A stretch of 40,347 nt of DNA from Oscillospiraceae bacterium (GTDB taxonomy: Bacteria > Bacillota > Clostridia > Oscillospirales > Oscillospiraceae), in NCBI GenBank assembly GCA_009787995.1, contig WQSH01000012.1, positions 1 to 40,347 of the forward strand, given 5' to 3'. Of the stretch, positions 23,946-31,204 are shown one piece after another (position 1 is the stretch's first letter; each line of letters begins with the position of its first letter). The position numbers were made by a program, and so were the translations under genes. Under the pieces are notes generated by a model. It ran no database searches and was not told the DNA's origin. It saw nothing but the letters and a program-made list of their open reading frames with translations.

Positions 23946-24457
23946 CTGGGAAGCACCTCCTTGAGAGGCTCGCTGCCGGAGGCTGTATTTGCCAAGCGGG
24001 TTCGAGTATGTAGCAGCAAGCTCCTGGTGCCCGTAGCCACCATTATCAGCCCCTCGCCCAGCTCTTCGAGCCGGAGCTCGTCAAGTGGCATTATTTGCGT
24101 TCCGTCAGCAGGGGAGAAGTCGAGATCTGCTTCGCTAAAGAGCTCGTTAAGCCAGCCATTGTAATGATATATGACAGTGCGAAAGAGCCTACCGCCGAAT
24201 ACCTCATGGTAGATGAGCGCCGGGTGCCCATGGAATTCGCCTATGTGGAGCCTTTCGCTTTCGTCGTTGCTCCTGACTTTCGTCCTAATATACGAAAGCG
24301 CTAAACGCTGGTCTTGCTCCTCGCGAGATATTTCTGTTAGATTTTGATAAATGCTTACGCCAAGCATCAGGACCATGAGTACCGATACAGCGAAAATACA
24401 GAAAATAATAAGCACAAAGACGGTGCTTATGCTTTGGTCTCCAATGTTTTTTCTCAT
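23942..24457 (-). CDS. DUF4860-like pilus-associated membrane protein
   Basis: The ATG at 24457 (MRKNIGDQSISTVFVL) follows GGGTGAG. The track start at 24469 is an upstream TTG overlapping pilC. The 171-residue protein has one membrane helix (about 10-33), then a coil (IYQNLTEISREEQDQRLALSYIRTKVR) and a beta-rich domain (IGEFHGHPALIYHEVFGG...LYHYN-like). The arrangement resembles DUF4860 proteins found in Clostridial pilin operons; I assign that from memory of the pattern. It overlaps the prepilin gene by 4 nt, so translation is coupled. Probable role: minor pilin or platform-associated subunit. Confidence 0.6.
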   Translation of the reverse strand: MRKNIGDQSISTVFVLIIFCIFAVSVLMVLMLGVSIYQNLTEISREEQDQRLALSYIRTKVRSNDESERLHIGEFHGHPALIYHEVFGGRLFRTVIYHYNGWLNELFSEADLDFSPADGTQIMPLDELRLEELGEGLIMVATGTRSLLLHTRTRLANTASGSEPLKEVLPR

Positions 24458-24461
24458 AAGC

Positions 24462-25508
24462 TCACCCAAATGCTGTCATGATTCCCATGAGCGGCAGCAT
24501 TACAGATAGCAGTATTACCCCAACTATAACCGAGGAGATTATCACCAAAGTTGGTTCGATTTTGCCGACTATACGGTCTATGCTGTCCCTCACGTCAAGG
24601 TCGCGCCTACGGGCGATTTCAGCAATGGCGAGGTCTGCTTTTCCGCTTCGGCTGCCGATAGAAAGCATCTTGCCGTCTGGCCCTGACAATATGCCTGCGC
24701 CGCAGAGCGCTTCGTGGAGCGGGTTGCCTGAAGCTATTAGCTCGATGCAGTGTTTATGCCTCTCGTCAACTGCTCTCGAGCCGCCGCTGACGGCGGTGGC
24801 CAAGTCAAGGGCATCGGATGCATCCAGGCCGCTTGCCATCGCCAATCTCATGGCAAATATAAAGCGTGAAGAGGCGATTTTTCCGAAAATGCCGAAGTTG
24901 CCCCACTTGTTGGAAAATGCTTTCGAGAGCCTATTTCGAAGGGAGGGCAGGGCCACAATTAAAATAGCGAAGACGAATATGGCGCCAAAGCCTGCGGCAA
25001 TGGCAGCAGCGGCCCCGCCAAGCCATCCTCCGAAATTCATTAGGGCGGTAGCAAGCGGAGACATCTGTGCGCCCAGCCTGGCGAAGACGTCACTAAAAAT
25101 CGGCAAGACCTGAACGATAAGAATGATAACGACCACAATCATCAGCAAAAGCAAAATTGCCGGATATAAGACCGAGTTTTTTATAGTTACCGAAAGACGG
25201 TTTTGCCTTTCGTAGTATTCGGAGAGTGCGTTCAACGTCTCAATTAGACGCCCAGTCTTTTCGCCAACTTCCACCATTCGAACCATATAATGCGGGAAAA
25301 CGCCCGATGCCTCAAGTGCGGATGAAAACTGCCCGCCGCCTTCCAGCGGCTCCGACAAAACCTGCATAAGCGCCTTTCCTTCTTTGCGAGGTTCATCATC
25401 TTGTAGGATGCGTATGCTGTCGCCGACGGTGAGGCCGGCATCTAGCAGCATTGCAAGCTCAGCGCAGAGCATGGACAGATAGGTGTTTGTCAAAACTTTA
25501 GGTCCCAC
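24462..25508 (-). CDS. Type IV pilus/type II secretion platform protein (PilC/GspF family)
   Basis: The GTG at 25508 (GPKVLTNTYLSMLCAELAMLL) is preferred because AGGAGGGGGGAAGG lies immediately upstream. The track GTG at 25559 has no ribosome site. The 348-residue product has two T2SSF domains: about 10-130 (LSMLCAELAMLLDAGLTVGDSI...MVRMVEVGEKTGRL) and about 205-325 (FIFAMRLAMASGLDASDALDLA...IGSRSGKADLAIAEIA). Membrane helices follow each domain (LLLLMIVVVIILIVQVL, a central Ala-rich pair, and VIISSVIVGVILLSVML at the end). It anchors the assembly ATPase in the inner membrane. It sits 33 nt to 85 nt behind the lipoprotein gene, depending on the start, in one operon. A matching extension ATPase is missing. 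Confidence 0.85.
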   Translation of the reverse strand: MGPKVLTNTYLSMLCAELAMLLDAGLTVGDSIRILQDDEPRKEGKALMQVLSEPLEGGGQFSSALEASGVFPHYMVRMVEVGEKTGRLIETLNALSEYYERQNRLSVTIKNSVLYPAILLLLMIVVVIILIVQVLPIFSDVFARLGAQMSPLATALMNFGGWLGGAAAAIAAGFGAIFVFAILIVALPSLRNRLSKAFSNKWGNFGIFGKIASSRFIFAMRLAMASGLDASDALDLATAVSGGSRAVDERHKHCIELIASGNPLHEALCGAGILSGPDGKMLSIGSRSGKADLAIAEIARRRDLDVRDSIDRIVGKIEPTLVIISSVIVGVILLSVMLPLMGIMTAFG

Positions 25509-25592
25509 AGCGCCTTCCCCCCTCCTCATGTAGAAGTGTGAAATGCGAAAATTCTCCACTCAAATATAGGCCGGTATTTCGAATGCGCTGCG

Positions 25593-26597
25593 CTAGTGCA
25601 GGAATCTAGGCGAGTAGTTTGTGCCGTCGCCAATAAATCTCATGACCTCAGTGCTTTGGCTTCCTGTGGCAGCGAATGTGGGATCCATAAGGTTCCAGTC
25701 GTTGCCGTCAAAATGAATTATATTGTTAATCCAGCCTTCTGCGTCGGAGTACACGTCTATCCAAGCGTGGAGCTGCTCGCCTGCATATCCTATGACCAGC
25801 CTGGTTGGAATCCCAAGGCTGCGAAGCATTGCGGTCATAAGCGCAGCATAATCGAAACAGATGCCTTTGCCCCTTGCCAACACCGCATCTACATCGGGTA
25901 CATAGCCCGAGTGCATACCCTGCTGCACTTCCTCTGCAAAAACCCTGTCATATGTGATATTGTTTATAACGAAGTTGTATATGGCCTCAACTCTGGGGTA
26001 GGCCTCTTTGAGGCCCCTTGTGAGCTCTGTGGCTTTTGACACAACCGAACTGTCCTTGCTGAAGTTGACGAATTGGTTGGGTCGGAGGAAGGGAGCAAAT
26101 TCGTCCCTGAGAGCAACGTCAAAGGTCACAGAATTGATTTGCGCAAACCGAGAACCCTCAATCTGTTCCCACACGGCAATCGTATAGCTGCCATTTCCGT
26201 CAGATAGGGGGAAGACCTCCCACTGCCCATTTTGATCGAGCCTGTATTGGTAGATTACCTCGCTCGGGCCGACTATCCGCACGCGCAACTGCTGGGCCGT
26301 GCTTTTCAGAACCCTTATCATTACGTAACCCTCGCAAGCGTTTGAAAAATCGATGGTGGATGTCCGGTTTGTGCTGACCTGCTTGCCCGGTGCGGTGGGC
26401 ATGGGGATGGTGAATGTAATTGGAGTTGCCGCAAGAGGGACTAACTCCGCTGAAAAATCAAAGAAGCCGATGTTTTCGGACGTAGGCGCATCCGTACCTG
26501 CGCCGACCGCTGTCCCAGGCCGGCCACAGCCTGGAACAGCGGTTATTGTAACCAGTATGGCAAGCAGTATAGCTGTCTGTCTGACTTTCCTGCTCAT
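25593..26597 (-). CDS. Transglutaminase-like (cysteine protease fold) lipoprotein
   Basis: The ATG at 26597 (MSRKVRQTAILLAI) follows GGGGGGAG; the track start 15 nt upstream overlaps that site. The 334 residues have a lipoprotein signal peptide with lipobox VPGC (Cys near residue 24), a beta-sandwich-like middle region (about 60-160), and a transglutaminase-like domain (about 190-310) with an intact triad: Cys247 in GKGICFDYA, His277 in LHAWIDVY and Asp305 in NLMDPTF. Members act as cross-linking, protease or amidase enzymes or as binding scaffolds. It would sit on the outer face of the membrane. Being first in the operon with pilC and the pilin-like genes, it may process or cross-link the surface fibre; this is inference. 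Confidence 0.82.
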   Translation of the reverse strand: MSRKVRQTAILLAILVTITAVPGCGRPGTAVGAGTDAPTSENIGFFDFSAELVPLAATPITFTIPMPTAPGKQVSTNRTSTIDFSNACEGYVMIRVLKSTAQQLRVRIVGPSEVIYQYRLDQNGQWEVFPLSDGNGSYTIAVWEQIEGSRFAQINSVTFDVALRDEFAPFLRPNQFVNFSKDSSVVSKATELTRGLKEAYPRVEAIYNFVINNITYDRVFAEEVQQGMHSGYVPDVDAVLARGKGICFDYAALMTAMLRSLGIPTRLVIGYAGEQLHAWIDVYSDAEGWINNIIHFDGNDWNLMDPTFAATGSQSTEVMRFIGDGTNYSPRFLH

Positions 26598-26724
26598 AGC
26601 GCTCCCCCCCATGTATCTGAGGATAATCTGAAAAAAACATAGGCCTTATAGACCATTACTGAGAAGTCAAGGGCACACGCCTACACTCTAAATACTTGAC
26701 ACCGATACTTGAATCATAACATAT

Positions 26725-26765
26725 ATTATACAAATTATACAAAATCAATGTCACGAGAATGTCAC
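26725..26765 (-). promoter_or_regulatory. Promoter region of the lipoprotein-pilC operon with tandem repeats
   Basis: Minus strand: GTGACATT is repeated directly (AATGTCAC at 26747-26754 and 26758-26765 on plus) with an 11-bp period, followed by two TATAAT boxes (26734-26739, 26725-26730). GTGACA and the second TATAAT are 18 bp apart. The repeats could be activator sites one helical turn apart. About 130 nt of leader follow. Confidence 0.4.
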
Positions 26766-26788
26766 AAAATAGCTGTGCCGTGCAAAAA

Positions 26789-27865
26789 TTATTTTATAGT
26801 GCCACCACCGAGGACAAAGTCCCCATCATATATGACGGCGGCCTGCCCACTGGTTATAGCCCTCTGCGGCTTGTCAAATTCAATAATCAGGGAGTCGTTG
26901 CCGGTCTGACGAACCGTCGCAGGCTGCTCTACTTGCTTGTATCGTATTTTCACCCAAGCCTTTAGCGGCGTATCCAGCCTGTCATATGGGATGAGGTTGA
27001 TATTTTGCACTTCGAGTGTTTTTGAATACAACATCTCGTCTTTGCCAACAACTATGGTATTGTCCTCGGGATTGAGCTTTACAACGTAGGGGGGGTGCGA
27101 CATTGCAAGTCCCAAGCCTCGGCGTTGGCCGATAGTGTAATGAACTATGCCTTTGCTTTCCCCAAGGTCATTGCCCTGGGTATCGACGAAGCGCCCCTTT
27201 GCGGGCTTCTGGCCCGTATGCTCTGCGATAAACCGGGCATAATCCCCATCCGGGACAAAGCAGATATCCTGGCTCTCTTTCCTGTCGGCGACCGCCAGCC
27301 CTGCTTCCCGGGCGAGCTTGCGGACTTCCTGTTTTGTATGGCCGCCAAGAGGGAAGCGGATATTGGCAAACTGGTGCTGTTTCAGCGAATATAGCACATA
27401 GCTCTGATCTTTTGTCAAATCAGTGGCTTTGCGCAGCAAATACCTCCCGTCTGCACCCTGCTCTATCCGTGCGTAATGTCCTGTCACCAGGCAGTCTTTA
27501 CCGAGCTCCAGGGCTTCTTCCAGCAGGCGGCCGAACTTTATGTTTCTGTTGCAGTCAACGCAAGGGTTGGGCGTGCGCCCTTCCTGGTATGCCGTTACGA
27601 ACCGCCCTATGACCTGCTCGGCAAAGCCGGCGGAAAAATCCAAGGAATAAAAGGGGATGCCCAGCTTTTCGGCGCAGGCTCGGGCATCCGGCTCGGCGTC
27701 CTTGACGCAAGGGTGAAGTTTCATTATCGCTCCGGCGCAATCAAGCCCGGCACGTATCATGAGCATTGCGGAAACAGTGCTGTCAACACCTCCGCTCATT
27801 GCGATGAGCGCACTTTTTGGCATTTGGCCAATTGCAGTATCTCTTTGCGTGTTTGTAAAATTCAT
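26789..27865 (-). CDS. mnmA: tRNA-uridine 2-sulfurtransferase MnmA
   Basis: 358 residues, usual length for MnmA. N-terminal PP-loop SGGVDST (about 24-30), catalytic cysteines C102 (RTPNPCVDC) and C202 (ESQDICFVPDGDY), and the central HYTIGQRRGLGL followed by a C-terminal beta barrel (about 290-358). It adenylates and thiolates U34 of tRNAs for Lys, Glu and Gln in the cytoplasm. Sulfur is supplied by a cysteine desulfurase, and the nifS-like gene lies 28 nt upstream, a common clostridial pairing. The ribosome site is weak (GAGAGAAAG). No clear terminator follows. Function is well supported. Confidence 0.95.
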   Translation of the reverse strand: MNFTNTQRDTAIGQMPKSALIAMSGGVDSTVSAMLMIRAGLDCAGAIMKLHPCVKDAEPDARACAEKLGIPFYSLDFSAGFAEQVIGRFVTAYQEGRTPNPCVDCNRNIKFGRLLEEALELGKDCLVTGHYARIEQGADGRYLLRKATDLTKDQSYVLYSLKQHQFANIRFPLGGHTKQEVRKLAREAGLAVADRKESQDICFVPDGDYARFIAEHTGQKPAKGRFVDTQGNDLGESKGIVHYTIGQRRGLGLAMSHPPYVVKLNPEDNTIVVGKDEMLYSKTLEVQNINLIPYDRLDTPLKAWVKIRYKQVEQPATVRQTGNDSLIIEFDKPQRAITSGQAAVIYDGDFVLGGGTIK

Positions 27866-27893
27866 TTGCTTTCTCTCATCCTGTTTTGGGTTG

Positions 27894-29030
27894 CTACAGT
27901 GATTTTAATAATGTCTCAGAGGCGCACTTGAGGGTTTGCACGAAATGCTCTGCCTCCTCAACTGTGCTGTAACGCGAAAAACTGACCCGCAGCGCACCGT
28001 CGATTATGTTGTTTTTAAGGCGCATAGATTCAAGCACCCGGCTGCGGGCGCCTTTTTTGCAGGCGGAGCTTTTTGACACGCAAATACCCTCAGCCTCCAA
28101 ATAACTCATCAGGACCTCGCTTTTATGCCCCGGGAGCGAGATGCTGAGCAGGAAGGGGGAATCGCCCCCGCCGATGAGCACTGCTTCGGGCAGCTTGTTT
28201 CGGAGCAGGGACACCATGTGCTCGCGCAAGGCCTTGACAGCCTCTGTGGTTTCCTTGTGCTCAAGCCGACCCAGCCGCGCCGCTTCACCAAAGCCCACTA
28301 TGGCGGGCAAGGCTTCCGTGCCGGGGCGCTTGTTGTTTTCTTGACTGCCGCCGAACTGGGTCGGGGGCAGGTTGATGCCAGGCCTAACATACAAGGCTCC
28401 GACCCCCTTGGGGCCGTGCATTTTGTGGGCGCTGACTGCGATTATGTCCGCTCCAAGATCTTTAGTGGAGATAGGGATTTTACAGAACCCTTGCACGGCA
28501 TCTGTGTGGAGTATGGTTCCGAGCTTGCGGCGCTTGATTTCGGCGGAATACTCGCTTAGCGGGTTTACTGCGCCTGTTTCATTGTTTACGAGCATGATTG
28601 AAGCAATGGCTGTGTCACCGCGGAGCGCCGATATGAAGGTTTCGACCGTTATGCGCCCCGAGCTGTCGGGCATGAGATAGGTAGATTCCCAGCCTATGCT
28701 TTCGAGTTTTTTTACCGACTCCAGCACTGCGTCATGCTCTATTGCCGACGTAAGTATGTGCCTGCCTTTTCGTCCTTGGATTTCAGCCGAGCCGAGGATT
28801 GCCCAGTTATTGGCCTCGGTCCCGCCCGATGTGAAATATATGCTGTCCGGATGCGCTTTAATCACATCTGAGACATGCTTGCGCGCAGCCTCGCGCAATT
28901 GCGCGGCCTTGCGGCCCATGAAATGTGTGGAAGAAGGGTTGCCGTAGTTTTCTTGCATGGCCGAAACCATGGCATCTACAGCCTCGCTGCGAACCATCGT
29001 AGAAGCGGCATTGTCAAAATAAGCTTTCAT
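27894..29030 (-). CDS. Cysteine desulfurase (NifS/IscS-like), partner of MnmA
   Basis: 378 residues of class V PLP enzyme. Motifs: YFDNAAST start, SGGTEANN (about 68-75), EHDAV, the PLP lysine K203 in SAHKMHGPKG, and active-site C324 in SSACKKGARSR, with a short IscS-like loop. It removes sulfur from cysteine as a persulfide for tRNA thiolation or Fe-S assembly; its neighbour mnmA points to thiolation. The ATG has no Shine-Dalgarno sequence and lies 7 nt after a TATTAT box, so the mRNA looks leaderless. It is divergent from the PhzF-like gene, with interlocked promoters. Family certain. Confidence 0.95.
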   Translation of the reverse strand: MKAYFDNAASTMVRSEAVDAMVSAMQENYGNPSSTHFMGRKAAQLREAARKHVSDVIKAHPDSIYFTSGGTEANNWAILGSAEIQGRKGRHILTSAIEHDAVLESVKKLESIGWESTYLMPDSSGRITVETFISALRGDTAIASIMLVNNETGAVNPLSEYSAEIKRRKLGTILHTDAVQGFCKIPISTKDLGADIIAVSAHKMHGPKGVGALYVRPGINLPPTQFGGSQENNKRPGTEALPAIVGFGEAARLGRLEHKETTEAVKALREHMVSLLRNKLPEAVLIGGGDSPFLLSISLPGHKSEVLMSYLEAEGICVSKSSACKKGARSRVLESMRLKNNIIDGALRVSFSRYSTVEEAEHFVQTLKCASETLLKSL

Positions 29031-29039
29031 GTGTATAAT
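29011..29039 (+). promoter_or_regulatory. Promoter of the PhzF-like gene, overlapping the nifS start
   Basis: TTGTCA (29011-29016), 17-bp spacer, TATAAT (29034-29039). The -35 lies inside the nifS coding region and the -10 overlaps the opposing -10 by 2 bp, so both cannot be occupied at once. Confidence 0.65.
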
Positions 29040-29066
29040 AATACATCATCATGTAGCGGATTTCAA
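29038..29066 (-). promoter_or_regulatory. Promoter of nifS-mnmA, leaderless type
   Basis: TTGAAA (29061-29066), 17-bp spacer, TATTAT (29038-29043), then 7 nt (TATACAC) to the ATG at 29030. Same geometry as the hydrolase promoter at 14597-14625. Confidence 0.6.
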
Positions 29067-29094
29067 GATATCCTTTATGGATTGGGGAGGGGTC

Positions 29095-29886
29095 ATGGGA
29101 AAAACTGCTTATAAATACTTTATCGTGGACGCTTTTGCCGAAAGACTATTCAAAGGCAATCAGGCGGGGGTGTGTTTGCTGGATGATTGGCTTGACAGCG
29201 ATGTCATGCAGAGCATTGCCGCAGAGAACAGCCTTGCGGAAACTGCCTTTGTCGCGAGGCGCGAAAACCACTATGACATCAAATGGTTTACACCTGAGGT
29301 GGAGGTCGATTTGTGCGGACATGCGACCTTGGCGAGCGCATATGTGGTTTCAACTTTTGTAGATAAGGGTGCGGACACCATACGCTTTGAGAGCATGAGT
29401 GGAACGCTAAACGTCAGCAGGAGCGGAGATCTGTTTGAGCTGGATTTTCCGCAAAGGATGCCCAAGGTTGTGGAGATTGCCGAGCAGATGGGCAAGGCGA
29501 TAGGCGCACCTGTGCTCGAGGCGCATCTGTCGAGGGATTTGATTTTGCTTGTGGAGAGCGAAAAGGTGGTTCGGGAGATTGAGCCTAATTTTGAGATTAT
29601 GAAAAAAATGACGGAGTACTTTGGGATTGTGGCTACCGCAAAGGGAGAGGACGCCGATTTTGTCTCCAGATACTTTACTCCCGGCGCAGGGGTCCCCGAG
29701 GATTCTGTGACAGGCTCGGCACATTCCACGCTGATCCCGTTTTGGGCGCAGAGGTTAGACAAAAATGAAATGGTCGCAAAGCAGCTCTCCAGGCGCGGGG
29801 GGACGCTCTATTGCAAAAATTGCGGCGACAGAGTAAAAATCGCAGGCAGGGCAGTGCTTTACCTGCAAGGCGAAATTTTTGTGTAG
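29095..29886 (+). CDS. PhzF-family isomerase/epimerase-like protein
   Basis: The ATG at 29095 (MGKTAYKYFIVDAFAERLFKG) follows GGGGAGGGG; upstream Met codons lie in the promoter zone. 263 residues, with the two-lobed PhzF fold: IVDAFAERLFKGNQAGV at the start, the catalytic Glu49 in NSLAETAFV, WFTPEVEVDLCGHATLA and the mirrored PEDSVTGSAHSTLIPFW. PhzF relatives isomerise small metabolites; most bacterial members outside phenazine producers have no known substrate. No phenazine genes occur here. It overlaps the next gene by 8 nt, giving translational coupling to the tRNA methylthiotransferase, though no functional link is known. Confidence 0.88.
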   Translation: MGKTAYKYFIVDAFAERLFKGNQAGVCLLDDWLDSDVMQSIAAENSLAETAFVARRENHYDIKWFTPEVEVDLCGHATLASAYVVSTFVDKGADTIRFESMSGTLNVSRSGDLFELDFPQRMPKVVEIAEQMGKAIGAPVLEAHLSRDLILLVESEKVVREIEPNFEIMKKMTEYFGIVATAKGEDADFVSRYFTPGAGVPEDSVTGSAHSTLIPFWAQRLDKNEMVAKQLSRRGGTLYCKNCGDRVKIAGRAVLYLQGEIFV

Positions 29887-31204
29887 TCAAGTGAAATTCT
29901 GTACAACCACCCTTGGGTGCAAGGTTAATCAAGTCGATACGGAGGCCGTGGAGGGCGCCCTCATCTCTAATGGGCACGTCTTGGCCGAGGCTGGCGATGG
30001 ATGTGATGCCTGTATCATAAATACCTGTGCAGTGACGGCGGAGAGCGTCAGGAAGTCGCGGCAGGCAGTCCGGCGCATGAGAAAACTTGAGCCGGGCGCG
30101 CTTATTGCTGTGTGCGGATGCCTCTCACAGCTCGAAGCCGAGGCCGCAGAAGCGTTGGGTGCTGACGTTGTAGGGGGCAGTGCGGACAGGCTGGGATTTG
30201 CTTTGGAGATAGAAAAGCTATGTGCCGAACGCAGCGACGGTGATTTGGTGGATTTCCGAAAGTTGGTTGATGGAGGGCCGCCTGAGGGTGGACAGTTTGA
30301 GGAACTGCCTTTGTGCGGCCCATCTGGACGGACGCGCGCATTCTTGAAAATAGAGGATGGGTGCGACAATTTTTGTGCGTATTGCGTGATACCATACGCC
30401 CGGGGAAGAGTGCGCTCATTGCCTCTTGAACGCATAGCGGCGCATGCGCAGGCGCTTGCAGAGCGCAGCTTCAAAGAAATTGTAGTCACGGGGGTTGAAA
30501 TATCGTCCTATGGCAAAGACCTCGCAAGCGGGACAACGATCATAGATGCGGTGCGGGAGATTAGCAGGGCGGCGCCGAATGTTAGGCTTCGGTTGGGTTC
30601 GCTTGCGCCCAGCGCTCTTACCAAGGAGTTCTGCGGCGAGCTAGCCGCGTTTCCGAACATATGCGGCCATTTTCACATTTCTCTCCAGAGCGGGTGCGAC
30701 GAGACTCTGCGCAGGATGGGGCGCAAGTATGAGGCAGGGGCGGTGATGGACGCAATGTCGTCGCTCAGGGCGCTTTTCCCTGACTGCGGGATAACGGCAG
30801 ACCTTATAACCGGATTTCCCGGCGAAACTGATGAGGAATTTGAGCAAACATTAAGCTTTATCAAAGCCGCAAGATTTTCGAGTATGCACGTTTTTCCATT
30901 TTCGCAGCGCCCGGGGACAAAAGCCGCCGATATGCCTGAGCAGGTAAAAAAAATGGTGCGCCGGGAGCGGGCGCACGTAGCGAAAGAGGCTGCGGATGTC
31001 ATGGCCGCTGATTTTGCTCGCAGGCAAATCGGCAAAACAGTCCAAGTGCTGTTTGAGCGGGAGCGAAATGGGTTCTGGACAGGGCATTCAGAAAATTACA
31101 TTGAGGTCGCAGTGAGGCAGGGCGGGAGGAAAAACGCTGTGTTTACGGTAAAGCTGACGGACATAGCGGATGGCAGGGTTTTTGGGGAAATAAGAAACCG
31201 TTAA
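29879..31204 (+). CDS. mtaB: tRNA t6A37 methylthiotransferase (MtaB-like)
   Basis: 441 residues from the TTG at 29879, which stands 6 nt after AAGGCG. A GTG at 29891 is an alternative. Domains: UPF0004 N-terminal iron-sulfur domain (LGCKVNQVDTE, INTCAVT, VCGCL), radical SAM core (CDNFCAYCVIPYARG, about 161-175) and a C-terminal TRAM domain. The CKVNQ.. and INTCAVT pattern separates MtaB from MiaB and RimO. It converts t6A to ms2t6A at position 37 of tRNAs reading ANN codons, using two 4Fe-4S clusters. Its TAA overlaps the stop of the convergent regulator inside the tetramer TTAA. Confidence 0.9.
   Translation: MCSQVKFCTTTLGCKVNQVDTEAVEGALISNGHVLAEAGDGCDACIINTCAVTAESVRKSRQAVRRMRKLEPGALIAVCGCLSQLEAEAAEALGADVVGGSADRLGFALEIEKLCAERSDGDLVDFRKLVDGGPPEGGQFEELPLCGPSGRTRAFLKIEDGCDNFCAYCVIPYARGRVRSLPLERIAAHAQALAERSFKEIVVTGVEISSYGKDLASGTTIIDAVREISRAAPNVRLRLGSLAPSALTKEFCGELAAFPNICGHFHISLQSGCDETLRRMGRKYEAGAVMDAMSSLRALFPDCGITADLITGFPGETDEEFEQTLSFIKAARFSSMHVFPFSQRPGTKAADMPEQVKKMVRRERAHVAKEAADVMAADFARRQIGKTVQVLFERERNGFWTGHSENYIEVAVRQGGRKNAVFTVKLTDIADGRVFGEIRNR

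Noticed and set aside
28125-28559. Large plus-strand ORFs opposite nifS
   Set aside because: Antisense shadows of a clearly real PLP enzyme; no ribosome site or recognisable domain.
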